From contig NZ_JMCL01000081.1 of the NCBI RefSeq assembly GCF_000690905.1, positions 44,733 through 108,732 of the forward strand: a stretch of DNA of 64,000 nt. Direction: 5' to 3'. The notes beneath the pieces are model-generated. The model made no database searches. It was not told where the DNA came from and saw only the letters and a list, made by a program, of their open reading frames with translations. This DNA comes from Pseudomonas sp. Ant30-3 (GTDB lineage Bacteria; Pseudomonadota; Gammaproteobacteria; Pseudomonadales; Pseudomonadaceae). A program made the position numbers and the translations under genes. The first letter of the stretch is position 1. The number at the start of each line of letters is the position of its first letter. Below, piece by piece: positions 26,797-35,629 of this stretch.

Positions 26797-27249
26797 TCAC
26801 ACCGGCGCCTTCAGAAAACGACGCTCATGATCGGGATCAGGCAGAAGGCAGGTGTCGTATTTTCCGAAAATCCGATAACGATTCAGTGCGATGCGGTCGT
26901 AGCACCAGTCACGAAATGAGCGGGGAAAGTAGCGCAGAAGTTTCAACACAGCCCAGCCAGCAGGCAGTTGGTTGATGACTTCAAGAAAGGCGTCCGAGCG
27001 CACCCAATAGTGCTGGTCGCGGATCACCGCCATAGTATCGAACTCATCCAGCGGCAGCCCGGCCCAAGCCAACAGTGCCTGCCCCTCGGGTGACTGCACT
27101 GTCGCCAACCGCACCCGCTGCTGGCGATCATGACGGATCAGGAATCGCGCCCAGCCATTGCACAGCTTGCACACGCCGTCGAACAAGACCACGGTCTCGC
27201 CTGGCTTGAGCATTGGTGCGCGGGAGGGGCGGGTGAGGGATGCGGGCAT
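26797..27249 (-). CDS. DCC-family thiol-disulfide oxidoreductase-like protein (DUF393)
   Basis: A 150-residue protein with the family-defining VVLFDGVCKLCNGWARF (Asp, then Cys-x2-Cys). Other conserved elements are LLRYFPRSFRDWCYDRIA and NRYRIFGKYDTC. The family is predicted to have a thioredoxin-like fold, with no well-established role. The start is uncertain: ATG 27249 is used, and ATG 27285 is in frame; neither has a strong Shine-Dalgarno. Confidence 0.85.
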   Translation of the reverse strand: MPASLTRPSRAPMLKPGETVVLFDGVCKLCNGWARFLIRHDRQQRVRLATVQSPEGQALLAWAGLPLDEFDTMAVIRDQHYWVRSDAFLEVINQLPAGWAVLKLLRYFPRSFRDWCYDRIALNRYRIFGKYDTCLLPDPDHERRFLKAPV

Positions 27250-27327
27250 AAGCGTGGTTCCACCATGAATGGGTTCCCGGATCATACCCACTAACCGTAC
27301 CAACGTCTGTTCAGGATCGCGTTACGG

Positions 27328-27753
27328 CTATGCAGCAGGCAGTGCGGCAATCGCCTCGACTTCCACCAGCATGCCGTCCAGCGCCAGCCGCGGGACCGCG
27401 ATCAGCGTGCCGGTTGGCAGGTGCGATCCCCACGCCCGTTTTGCCTCAGCAGCCCATTCGGCGAGGCGTGATTCGGAGTGATCGACCACCAGTATGGTGA
27501 GTTTATAGACGTCATTGAGCGTGGCGCCGGCCGCTGCGAGGCCGATCTCGACGTTGGCGATCGTTTGCCGCACCTGCTCCGCAAAGCCTGGCGCCAGATA
27601 GCCTTCGCGGTCCTGCCCACCCTGACCGGCGAGGTGCACTATCCGCGCGTTAAGGGGGACTTGAGCGACGTGCGAATAGGCGTTGTCCGTAGGGTCGTAA
27701 AGGCCGGCAGGATTGGACAGGGTGAACGCGGGCGAAGATATTTCGGATGGCAT
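27328..27753 (-). CDS. RidA family protein (enamine/imine deaminase-like)
   Basis: A 141-residue YjgF/YER057c/UK114-family protein. It has the QVPLNARIVHLAGQGG start strand, the helix LAAAGATLNDVYKLTILV, and the C-terminal PRLALDGMLVEVEAIA with the substrate-binding Arg. Classical RidA hydrolyses reactive enamines made by PLP enzymes. This sequence is a divergent subgroup, so its exact activity is open. Confidence 0.88.
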   Translation of the reverse strand: MPSEISSPAFTLSNPAGLYDPTDNAYSHVAQVPLNARIVHLAGQGGQDREGYLAPGFAEQVRQTIANVEIGLAAAGATLNDVYKLTILVVDHSESRLAEWAAEAKRAWGSHLPTGTLIAVPRLALDGMLVEVEAIAALPAA

Positions 27754-27840
27754 GACGGACTCTCCAAGTGAATGAAGCCGAATCGTCAGACCTCAACGTA
27801 TATTGAGGTCAAGCCCCTTTTGCCGGACATGTGCTTGCTG

Positions 27841-28290
27841 CTATTCGCGCTCCAGAATGCCAGCGCCCGGACCTTGCTCACCGTACTTGTCGGCCGGATT
27901 TCGCAGTGGACAGTCTTCCAGTGACAGACAACCGCAGCCGATGCAGCCATCCAGCTCATCGCGCAGACGCGTGAGCATGACGATGCGAGCGTTGAGGTTG
28001 TCTCGCCACTGCGTGGAGATATCGCGCCATTGCCCAGCCGAGAGCTTGCCGTCCGACGGGTAGGCATCCAGCGCCTGCTTGATCTCTTTCAGAGGAATGC
28101 CGGCGCGCTGCGCAACCTTGATCACAGCGACGTATCTCAACACATGCGCCGGGAACTGGCGCTGATTTCCGCTGGTGCGGACACTGGCGATCAGGCCTTT
28201 TTTTTCGTAGAAGTGCAGTGTTGAAACGGCTACCCCGGCTCGCCGCGCAACCTCGCCGACCGACAGCATTCTTAAGCTATTTACTGCCAT
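27841..28290 (-). CDS. soxR: Redox-sensitive MerR-family regulator SoxR
   Basis: A 149-residue MerR protein. The HTH is SVGEVARRAGVAVSTLHFYEKKG. The [2Fe-2S] cluster ligands are C116, C119, C121 and C127 in the SoxR pattern CX2CXCX5C. The ATG at 28290 follows GGAGCGGAAC. In Pseudomonas SoxR answers redox-cycling compounds such as phenazines and controls efflux and oxygenase genes rather than soxS. No soxS is present. Confidence 0.95.
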   Translation of the reverse strand: MAVNSLRMLSVGEVARRAGVAVSTLHFYEKKGLIASVRTSGNQRQFPAHVLRYVAVIKVAQRAGIPLKEIKQALDAYPSDGKLSAGQWRDISTQWRDNLNARIVMLTRLRDELDGCIGCGCLSLEDCPLRNPADKYGEQGPGAGILERE

Positions 28291-28457
28291 GTTCCGCTCC
28301 AGCCTACATTTATCAAAATCGTGTCAGGCCGCTAGCCTACCAGCAGCGCACTGCAGTCCACGATATCGCGCATGAATGCCTGTGATTCCGGTTGAACTAA
28401 AAACTGACCATCAAGTCAGGATAAACAGCTGCACTCATCCCATTCGAGGAATCCGAC

Positions 28458-28694
28458 ATGCATGAATACACTGTGAAATATCTGTTCAATGGCGAGACCC
28501 GCGAGCATACCTTCGAGCTAAAAGACCCCGCGCTGCCTGTTCATGAGGCTGCAATGCACCTTCTGCAGTTACATTTTGGCGACAGCGAAAACAGCCTGAT
28601 CATGCCCAACGCAGACGCGACGCCGGAAGAAATTCTGGAGCAGGCCGAGTTGGTCGGGGTGATGCAGATTGAGGTTGTCGATCAAGCGATTTGA
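28458..28694 (+). CDS. Hypothetical 78-residue protein
   Basis: A small acidic cytoplasmic protein (MHEYTVKYLFNGETREHTFE). A predicted beta-hairpin opens it, followed by helices and the segment PNADATPEEILEQAELVGV. CGAGGAATCCGAC precedes the ATG. Codon use matches the neighbours. It resembles short conserved Pseudomonas hypotheticals. I know no function. Confidence 0.7.
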   Translation: MHEYTVKYLFNGETREHTFELKDPALPVHEAAMHLLQLHFGDSENSLIMPNADATPEEILEQAELVGVMQIEVVDQAI

Positions 28695-28792
28695 CGATGC
28701 GCATCCGAACACGCCACCAATGACTTCTTGTCCAGAGAAACGTAATCTCGCCTATTCGTTTCTCAAGACAAGAAAAACAACAGGAGTCATTG

Positions 28793-29719
28793 ATGCAACC
28801 GATCCGTCTCGGTCTGGTGGGTTACGGCAAGATTGCCCAGGATCAACACGTTCCTGCGATCAACGCCAATCCCGCGTTTGAGCTGGTGTCTGTCGCGACG
28901 CAAGGGCAACCTTGCGCTGGCGTGGAAAACTTTCGCTCGCTGAGCGAGCTGCTTGAAAGCGGTCCGCACGTTGATGCGATTGCCTTCTGCACGCCGCCGC
29001 AAGGACGATTTGCCTTGGTGCAACAAGCGTTAGCCGCGGGCAAGCACGTGCTGGTTGAGAAACCGCCATGTGCCACGCTCGGTGAAGCGATGGCGTTGGT
29101 GGATCAGGTTGCGCAGCAGGGCGTCAGTGGTTTGTTTGCCTGGCATTCGCGCTATGCGCCGGGCATTGCGGCTGCCCGCGACTGGCTGGCCGGCCGCACG
29201 TTGCAAAGCGTTCAGATTGACTGGAAGGAGGACGTGCGCAAGTGGCACCCCGGCCAGACGTGGATCTGGCAGCCGGGTGGTCTGGGCGTTTTCGATCCGG
29301 GCATCAATGCCTTGTCGATTGTTACTCATCTATTGGCGTTGCCGCTGTTTGTCGGGTCGGCCGAGTTACGTGTTCCCGAGAATTGCCAGTCGCCGATTGC
29401 TGCATCGATCAAAATGTCGGATGCGCAGCATCTGGATGTGCGTGCGGAGTTTGATTTTGATCACGGTCATGACGAGCTATGGAGCATTGAGATTCGTAGC
29501 AGCGAGGGTATTTTGCGGCTGGATAATGGTGGTGCGCTGTTGAGTATCGACGGAGTTCGCCAGGTTGTATCAGAGGAGGGCGAATACGCGGCGGTGTATC
29601 GGCATTTTCAGCAACTGATTGCGGATGGGGCCAGTGATCTCGATTTGCAGCCATTGCGGTTGGTGGCGGACAGTTTTTTTGTGGGGAGTCGGGTGTTGGT
29701 TGCGCCGTTTTTTGATTGA
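28793..29719 (+). CDS. Gfo/Idh/MocA dehydrogenase, probably D-galactose 1-dehydrogenase
   Basis: A 308-residue oxidoreductase. The Rossmann motif LGLVGYGKIAQDQHVPAI opens it, and VLVEKPPCATLGEA carries the family EKP motif. From memory the sequence is very close to the P. fluorescens galactose dehydrogenase, which oxidises beta-D-galactose to the lactone with NAD+. The ATG at 28793 follows CAGGAG, with a TTG just before it in frame. It stands alone here. Confidence 0.75.
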   Translation: MQPIRLGLVGYGKIAQDQHVPAINANPAFELVSVATQGQPCAGVENFRSLSELLESGPHVDAIAFCTPPQGRFALVQQALAAGKHVLVEKPPCATLGEAMALVDQVAQQGVSGLFAWHSRYAPGIAAARDWLAGRTLQSVQIDWKEDVRKWHPGQTWIWQPGGLGVFDPGINALSIVTHLLALPLFVGSAELRVPENCQSPIAASIKMSDAQHLDVRAEFDFDHGHDELWSIEIRSSEGILRLDNGGALLSIDGVRQVVSEEGEYAAVYRHFQQLIADGASDLDLQPLRLVADSFFVGSRVLVAPFFD

Positions 29720-29761
29720 TCGCAACCCTGTAGCAGCTGGCGAAGCCTGCGTCCTGCAGTT

Positions 29762-29830
29762 AATGATCGTTCCCTCGCGTGGGAACGCCTCCCGGGACGC
29801 TCCGCGTCGCTATCTGCGACGCCGTAAATG
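29762..29830. repeat. Pseudomonas REP-like palindromic repeat
   Basis: ATCGTTCCCTCGCGTGGGAACG forms a stem of CGTTCCC with GGGAACG, followed by CCTCCCGGGACGCTCCGCGTC. This layout is the known dispersed repeat of Pseudomonas intergenic regions. It lies just downstream of the galactose-dehydrogenase-like gene. Confidence 0.6.
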
Positions 29831-29977
29831 ACTAACACCCGCTAAACTTGCCGCACTTGCCGCTAAATCAAAGAAACCCATTGAAAAAAATTCTCATAAG
29901 CTTTAAACGAGATGTTCACTGGCACACTGCTGGCAATCATAAAAAAGTATCGCCAGTCTCTGGCTCCGGGAGCGCTG

Positions 29978-32875
29978 ATGAGTGTTTGTCCATTGACGGA
30001 CTCACTGCGGCAATCGAACGATTGCGAGGTTGCTGCATCTCAACCGAAAGGGAATCTGGGCAGGGTCGGCATGGCTTACGCTGGCAATGAAGAAACGGTT
30101 GAACACTTGCTGGATTCAGCGAGAAACTGGGCACACACCACCGCATGGGTGGTGTATCGCGCCGGTGAGCAAATGCATTTGATGGGGCAGGGCGATCCGC
30201 GCATGCAGTGGCCGTCCAGCATCGCCAATGAAGCGTTTGACGCTTTTTGCCAGTCCCGGTGTTTGCACCGCTGGCCGACTGGCAGTGGCGAAACCGTGCT
30301 GGGCTGGCTGCTCGCGCCCCTCGACGATGCGGCGGAGCCGGCGCTCGCCGGTTTTGCCCAGCGCCTTGGCATTCAGGTGCAGACCAACACCCTGGCCCGC
30401 GCGCAAATCACCCAGCGCGTGCTTTATGAAATCACCTACCTGGCCAGTTCGACCCGCGATCGCTCGGTGTTTCTGGTCGGCGTACACCGGCTGCTGGCCA
30501 GTCTGATCGATGCCGAGAACTTCTACCTCGCGCTGTATGACCCGCACACCGGCAAAATCGACTATCCGTATTACGTCGACATCATCGACGTCGATGCCGT
30601 GGAGTCCGAGCACTACGAATACCTTGACCCTGCGCATCTGTCGCTGACCGCGCAAGTGCTGACCACCGGCCAGCCTCTGCTGATCGACGCGGCAGGCATA
30701 TGTGCAGCGCAGGACGAGGGGCGCTTTTTTTGCGTGGGTGACCGTCCCGAGTTCTGGATGGGCGCGCCGTTGAAGAACGCGTCGGACGACGTCTTCGGCA
30801 TGTTGGCGATGCAGGTTTACGACGTTTCCCGCACCTACAGCGCCGAAGATCGCGCGTTGTTTCTGGTGGTAGCGCGCCACGTGGCCATGGCGCTGGACCG
30901 GATTCTGCACCGTGCCGACCTGGAAGCAACGGTGCTGCGCCGCACCCTCGAACTGTCCGCGCTCAACGATGCCTTGCGCCAGGAAGTCGCCGACCGCCAG
31001 CGCGCCGAACATTTGCAGAGCACACTGTTTCAGATCGCCGAACTGTCCAGCCAGCCCGGCGACATGACCGAGCTGTTTCAGACCTTGCATGGCATCGTCG
31101 CTGAGCTGCTGTTCGCGCAGAACTTCTATATTGCGCTGTTCGACGAAGCGACCGGTGAAGTGACCTTTCCTTATTACGTCGATGAGCGCCTGACTACTTG
31201 CCCGGTCGCGCGGCGTGGTCGTCGAGGCTTGACCGAGTACATCATCCGTCAGCGTCGCCCTTGCCTGATCGATGTCAACGAGGCCGAGCGGTTGTCCGCA
31301 CTTGGCGAAATCCAACTGGCCGACGAGCACGTTCGATCCTATTCATGGCTGGGCATTCCGCTGTTCGAAGGCGATGCCGTGCGTGGCGTGCTGGCAGTGC
31401 AAAGCTACACCTCGCTGGTGCGCTACACGTTGCGCGACCAGGAGTTGCTGACCTTCGTATCGCGGCATATCGATACCGCGTTGTCACGGCGCACCGCCGC
31501 GGAAGCTATTCACGCTGCCAACCTTAAACTGGAAGCGCGAGTGCAGAGCCGCACCCGTGAGCTCGATCACGTCAATGCTCGGCTGCAGCACGAAAACTTC
31601 CACGACGCGCTCACCGGCTTGCCCAATCGCACTTATCTGCAACAACGCCTCGATTTGGCCTGGGCGCAGTTCGAAAGCGAAGGCGGGCACTTGGCGGTGA
31701 TGTTCATCGACCTGGACCGCTTCAAGATGGTCAACGATAGCTTCGGCCACCATTTTGGTGACCTGCTGCTGCGGCAGGCAGCGCAGCGGTTGCGCAGTTG
31801 TCTGCGCGAAACGGACATGCTCGCGCGTCTGGGCGGCGACGAGTTTGCCGTGCTCGCCCCGGACGCGCCGCTGGAGGCAGTGATCGAGATTGCCGAGCGG
31901 ATTCTGGTGGCCTTCGACCTGCCGTTCCTGATCAATGGCCACGAAGTGTTTTCGTCCTGCAGCATCGGCATCGTCGGCGCCGACAGCCAATTCCATGACG
32001 AGCCGGCCGACCTGCTGCGCGACGCCGATGCAGCCATGTATCGGGTCAAGAGTGCCGGGCGCGACAGTTATGCGGTGTTCAATCAGGAAGTGCGTCGCGA
32101 GGTGTCCGACCAGGTTGAGCAGGAGGGCGCGTTGCGCAACGCACTGAAACGCACCGACGAACTGCTGCCCTATTTCCAGCCGATTGTCAGCGTAGACAGC
32201 GGTGAGTTGCTGGCCCTGGAAGCGCTGATTCGCTGGCATCAACCGGGTGGACGGGTGATTGCGCCGGGTGAGTTTTTGCCGGATGTCGAGGGGTTGCGGC
32301 TGATCGGTCGGCTGGATTTGTACATGCTCAACAGCATCGCGGAAATCCTCGCCCTGCCCGAACATGCCAACTGGCCGCCAGTGCACGTCAATTGCTCCAG
32401 TTACAGCATGACGCGCGCGGATTTTGCCAGTGATGTGCTGGCACTGCTGGCCCGGCATGATGTTGCGCCTTCGCGGATCTGCCTGGAGTTGACCGAAGGC
32501 GCACTGGTCGCCGAACCGGCGATGGCCCGACTGACCATGCAGCAATTGGCCGACAACGGCATGTCGGTGGTGCTGGATGATTTCGGCGCAGGTTTCTCGT
32601 CCCTCAGCTATGTGCACCAATACCGCTTCAGCGGCTTGAAGATCGACAAGTCATTCATCTTCGAACTGACCACCAGCGCCCGCAGCCGCGCGATAGTGCG
32701 GGCGATCGTGCGCATGGCCGAATCGCTGGACCTCAGCGTGGTGGCCGAGGGCGTCGAGGACGAAGCAACGCTGGTATTGCTGCGCGAAATGGGCGCCGGA
32801 CAGGCTCAGGGTTATTACTTCGCCAAACCAATGGGGTTGCAGGCACTGTTGGCGACGTCGTTGCTTACTCGCTAA
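29978..32875 (+). CDS. GAF-GAF-GGDEF-EAL cyclic-di-GMP signalling protein
   Basis: A 965-residue soluble protein. Two GAF-like sensor domains lie at about 150-300 and 330-480, each with an ENFYLALYD or QNFYIALFD start. A short coiled coil follows, then GGDEF with intact GGDEF at 619-623. The EAL domain has E748-A-L, the DDFGAG loop (D867, D868), K891 and E924. Both cyclase and phosphodiesterase motifs look intact, so it may make or degrade c-di-GMP. The ATG at 29978 follows GGGAG. The N-terminal 140 residues show no domain I recognise. Confidence 0.9.
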   Translation: MSVCPLTDSLRQSNDCEVAASQPKGNLGRVGMAYAGNEETVEHLLDSARNWAHTTAWVVYRAGEQMHLMGQGDPRMQWPSSIANEAFDAFCQSRCLHRWPTGSGETVLGWLLAPLDDAAEPALAGFAQRLGIQVQTNTLARAQITQRVLYEITYLASSTRDRSVFLVGVHRLLASLIDAENFYLALYDPHTGKIDYPYYVDIIDVDAVESEHYEYLDPAHLSLTAQVLTTGQPLLIDAAGICAAQDEGRFFCVGDRPEFWMGAPLKNASDDVFGMLAMQVYDVSRTYSAEDRALFLVVARHVAMALDRILHRADLEATVLRRTLELSALNDALRQEVADRQRAEHLQSTLFQIAELSSQPGDMTELFQTLHGIVAELLFAQNFYIALFDEATGEVTFPYYVDERLTTCPVARRGRRGLTEYIIRQRRPCLIDVNEAERLSALGEIQLADEHVRSYSWLGIPLFEGDAVRGVLAVQSYTSLVRYTLRDQELLTFVSRHIDTALSRRTAAEAIHAANLKLEARVQSRTRELDHVNARLQHENFHDALTGLPNRTYLQQRLDLAWAQFESEGGHLAVMFIDLDRFKMVNDSFGHHFGDLLLRQAAQRLRSCLRETDMLARLGGDEFAVLAPDAPLEAVIEIAERILVAFDLPFLINGHEVFSSCSIGIVGADSQFHDEPADLLRDADAAMYRVKSAGRDSYAVFNQEVRREVSDQVEQEGALRNALKRTDELLPYFQPIVSVDSGELLALEALIRWHQPGGRVIAPGEFLPDVEGLRLIGRLDLYMLNSIAEILALPEHANWPPVHVNCSSYSMTRADFASDVLALLARHDVAPSRICLELTEGALVAEPAMARLTMQQLADNGMSVVLDDFGAGFSSLSYVHQYRFSGLKIDKSFIFELTTSARSRAIVRAIVRMAESLDLSVVAEGVEDEATLVLLREMGAGQAQGYYFAKPMGLQALLATSLLTR

Positions 32876-32938
32876 AGGCCACAGCAATTCTCCATAGGGC
32901 TCTGCGGCGGTACGCAACCAGCATGCTCACCGCTAAAC

Positions 32939-33031
32939 CTGTAGGAGCCGAGCTTGCTCGCGATGGCGGTGGGTCAGGCGATATCAATGTCGGCTGGTCG
33001 GGCCTCATCGCTGGCAAGCCAGCTCCTACAA
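32939..33031. repeat. REPIN: two inverted REP elements
   Basis: GTAGGAGCCGAGCTTGCTCGCGAT on the left and ATCGCTGGCAAGCCAGCTCCTAC on the right face each other over a 45-bp spacer. This is the normal two-REP mosaic of Pseudomonas intergenic space. Confidence 0.8.
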
Positions 33032-33041
33032 AGTTTTGTGA

Positions 33042-33110
33042 CGGTACGCAGCAATCTTTCTCACCGCTAAACCTGTAGAGCCGAGCTTGCTCGCGATGGC
33101 GGTGGGTCAG
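33042..33110. repeat. Partial direct duplicate of the REP and its flank
   Basis: CACCGCTAAACCTGTAGAGCC and the following AGCTTGCTCGCGATGGCGGTGGGTCAG repeat bases 32908-32977, with one G lost (TGTAGAG for TGTAGGAG) and a few changes at the left edge. The facing REP partner is missing, so only half of the REPIN was copied or kept. Confidence 0.7.
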
Positions 33111-33203
33111 TCGAAATATTCAGGAGTTGAAACCGGCGTCAGCTCCATGGACCATAGCAAGCCTGTGCTGTTGCCCTACGCACCACGTTAAAAGGAAATA
33201 CCG

Positions 33204-33935
33204 TTGAGCCCACACACATTGTCCATGCGCCTGGAGCGGGTGGCGGCGCATGTGCCTGCCGGTGCGCGGCTGGCCGATATCGGTTCGGATCATGGCTACT
33301 TGCCGGTGGCGTTGATGCGGCGGGGCACCATCACCGCGGCGGTGGCGGGGGAGGTGGCGTCTACGCCGTTCCACGCAGCCGAACGCACGGTGCGCGATAA
33401 CCAGCTCGCCCAGCAGATCAGCGTGCGTCTGGCCGATGGCCTGGCGGCAATCGAGCCCGGTGATGGCATAACCGCTATCACCATTTGCGGCATGGGTGGC
33501 GAGACCATTCGCGACCTGTTGGAGTCTGGCAAGGCCCGCCTCAGCCGCCGCGAACGCTTGATTCTGCAACCCAACGGCGGCGAGCCACCCCTGCGCCACT
33601 GGCTGATGGGCAACGGTTACCGCATCCTCTGCGAAGAACTGCTGCGGGAAAATCGCTTCGACTACGAAATCATCGTCGCCGAATACGTCGGGACCGTGCA
33701 ATACACGGCGGAACAGTTGTACTTCGGGCCCCTGCAGATGCAGGCACGCAGCGCAGTGTTCCTCGCCAAGTGGCAACGCCGATTGCGCGAGAAGCAGAAA
33801 ACCTTGATTCATTTGGGTCGCGCGCGGCAGGCAATACCCGAAGAGAAGGAGCAGGAGCTCGCTCAGGAAGTGCGGTGGATCAGCGAGCTGCTGGCGTGCC
33901 CGACCGACAGCTCAGTCCAGCCCATCGACCGCTAG
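33204..33935 (+). CDS. trmK: tRNA (adenine(22)-N1)-methyltransferase TrmK
   Basis: A 243-residue SAM-dependent methyltransferase. Motif I is LADIGSDHGYLPVAL, and ICGMGGETIRDLL and LILQPNGGEPPLRHWL are characteristic of TrmK. It modifies A22 in the D-arm of some tRNAs. The likely start is a TTG at 33204, because AAGGAAA stands at the right spacing; the next ATG (33222) has no such signal. The C-terminal helix carries the coiled-coil-like extension seen in the family. The stop overlaps the stop of the convergent gene by 4 bp. Confidence 0.88.
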   Translation: MSPHTLSMRLERVAAHVPAGARLADIGSDHGYLPVALMRRGTITAAVAGEVASTPFHAAERTVRDNQLAQQISVRLADGLAAIEPGDGITAITICGMGGETIRDLLESGKARLSRRERLILQPNGGEPPLRHWLMGNGYRILCEELLRENRFDYEIIVAEYVGTVQYTAEQLYFGPLQMQARSAVFLAKWQRRLREKQKTLIHLGRARQAIPEEKEQELAQEVRWISELLACPTDSSVQPIDR

Positions 33936-34252
33936 AGCCACGTGTTCACCACGCGCCGATCCAGTTCCTCCCAATCGGCCATGCCCAACACTCGCGTGGT
34001 ATTCAAACCGCGCAAATAACCGCGCAACTGATTGGCGGTTGCTGAAACAAGCTCAGGGTCAGGCGCGGTTTCTGCCAGCAACACGGCTTCATATTGAATC
34101 AGGTACTCAGCCACCCGATCACGGAAATCGGGCAGAACGGCGTCGCGGATCAGATCGAACGTTCTCAAGGAGAGATCCTCATCTGTCTTTTGTGATGGAG
34201 TACGCATTCGCCTGCGCGGCGCGCAACTATCGTTAGAAGTAATAGTGACCAT
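33932..34252 (-). CDS. Hypothetical helical protein convergent with trmK
   Basis: A cytoplasmic, helical protein of about 106 residues ending LDRRVVNTWL. The conserved-looking part is LRTFDLIRDAVLPDFRDRVAEYL and ELVSATANQLRGYLRGLNTTRV. The start is unclear: ATG 34252 is used, ATG 34207 is possible, and neither has a good ribosome-binding site. Its stop TAG lies on the same CTAG as the trmK stop, on the opposite strand. No known domain. Confidence 0.55.
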   Translation of the reverse strand: MVTITSNDSCAPRRRMRTPSQKTDEDLSLRTFDLIRDAVLPDFRDRVAEYLIQYEAVLLAETAPDPELVSATANQLRGYLRGLNTTRVLGMADWEELDRRVVNTWL

Positions 34253-34383
34253 TACCAAACGCAAGTTTTGTTTTTCCGCCAAAGGCTGGAAAATCACCTC
34301 CATCGAACGTTCTGACTTCACATTTCACCGTGTTGTTGAGGTTCTTGCCGGACCTGTTTTTGTCAACGCCTCACCGAGCTCCT

Positions 34384-34445
34384 TTGGTTGGCCGCAACCA
34401 ACCAATTCTTGACCCCGCTCCCTACTGGGTTGCGGGGTTTTTTTT
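34384..34445 (+). terminator. Tandem hairpins ending in a Rho-independent terminator
   Basis: TTGGTTG-GCCG-CAACCAA (34384-34401) forms a 7-bp stem. It is followed by ACCCCGC (34412-34418) pairing with GCGGGGT (34432-34438) and a T-run to 34445. No annotated plus-strand gene ends here; trmK stops about 480 bp earlier. It may end a long trmK 3' region or a small RNA starting near 34325. Confidence 0.65.
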
Positions 34446-34525
34446 AAATGATTAAACAGCGAGGAGTCAACGCCACCGAAGAAATTGAACACGGTGTTCG
34501 ATAACATGTGGGTAGTGCAGGTCAG

Positions 34526-35482
34526 TCAGCAAATCTGAGGATGGATTCGCTGACTGATCCACTCCCGACTATGCGCCAGCACCTTGCCAGCCGCCGCCGT
34601 AGGGAAGTGGATGAACCCGTGCGGGCACGCCGGCAACAGGTGCACGTTGACCTGCGCAAACGGCTTCCAGCGCTCGGCAATCTCGAGCGTGTCGTCACTC
34701 AGCGGGTCCAGTTCGCCGACAAACAGCAGCGCGGGGGGCAGCCCGTCAAAGTCGCCATACAGCGGTGACAGCGGCGGTTGCCGACGTTGCTCGTCGCTTG
34801 AATCCGGGGTGAGCATGCGCAAGGCATCGACCATGCCGGGGCCGTCCAGTACGAGCGTTTCGGGGCCTGCGGCGCGTACGCTTGGGGTTCCCGTCAGGTC
34901 GTAGACGCCGTAGTAAAGCACCGCGCCCTTCACCCGGCGAAGCAAGTCCGGCCATGCCTTGAGCGCCAGCAGGGTGGCGGCGGCGAGATGCCCGCCGGCG
35001 GATTCACCCACGACGATCACCGCAAGGCCGGCAAATTCTTCGCAGTCGTCACTTAACAGCCAGCGCGCTGCGCCCAGGCAGTCGCTCATCAGGCCTTCAA
35101 CCGGCGTCGTTACCGCCAGCCGATAATCCACCGAGACCGTTGCGACATTGCACGCGTTGACCATGGCGACGTTGAAGGCATCGTTCATCTGCGCATTGCC
35201 GATCACCCAGCCGCCACCGTGAAAGTCCAGCACGACGCCTTTTACCGGTCCTTTCGGTCTGATGATCCGCAAGGAAACAGCCACGCCATCAACGCGGATC
35301 ACCCGCGTCTCAGCTTCGACGCCATGCCGGGCCAGCTTGCCTGCACCGCCGATCTGGCCCAGGCGCAAGAGTGCCTGAATCACACGCGGGGTGATGCGAT
35401 TGCGGATGCGGAAGCGCGGCAACCAGGCGAGCGTCTTGTTGAACCGCCGCACCTGCGCTAATTCGTGCTCATCAAGTGTCAT
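34526..35482 (-). CDS. Alpha/beta hydrolase, hormone-sensitive-lipase family
   Basis: A 318-residue esterase/lipase. The oxyanion motif HGGGW (in LDFHGGGWVIG) is followed by the nucleophile motif GESAGG, then the acid ELDPLSDD and His PHGFIHFP. These are the marks of bacterial HSL (family IV) esterases on short acyl esters. No signal peptide is present, so it is cytoplasmic. ATG 35482 is used; a TTG 18 bp upstream is in frame. It is not clearly in an operon. Confidence 0.88.
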   Translation of the reverse strand: MTLDEHELAQVRRFNKTLAWLPRFRIRNRITPRVIQALLRLGQIGGAGKLARHGVEAETRVIRVDGVAVSLRIIRPKGPVKGVVLDFHGGGWVIGNAQMNDAFNVAMVNACNVATVSVDYRLAVTTPVEGLMSDCLGAARWLLSDDCEEFAGLAVIVVGESAGGHLAAATLLALKAWPDLLRRVKGAVLYYGVYDLTGTPSVRAAGPETLVLDGPGMVDALRMLTPDSSDEQRRQPPLSPLYGDFDGLPPALLFVGELDPLSDDTLEIAERWKPFAQVNVHLLPACPHGFIHFPTAAAGKVLAHSREWISQRIHPQIC

Positions 35483-35629
35483 TGAGGTTTTGCCATCCAA
35501 GTGGGTCAGCTCTGATGGGACTGATGGGTGATCAGTCGTCGCGAATGCGTTCTTTATAGGCTGAAGTCCACATCGAATGTAGAAGCGCTGCGCCGATCAG
35601 GCATCAATTTACCACTGAAACCTCCAAGT

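Larger units (their letters stand above)
32876..33203. other. 328-bp gap with duplicated REP unit
   Basis: No gene seen. It holds a REP pair (32939-33031) and a partial second copy (33042-33110), both listed separately, then the short leader of the TrmK gene. Confidence 0.7.

Noticed and set aside
30116..31330. Long antisense frame inside the GGDEF-EAL gene
   Set aside because: Shadow of high-GC third positions; no ribosome-binding site or domain.
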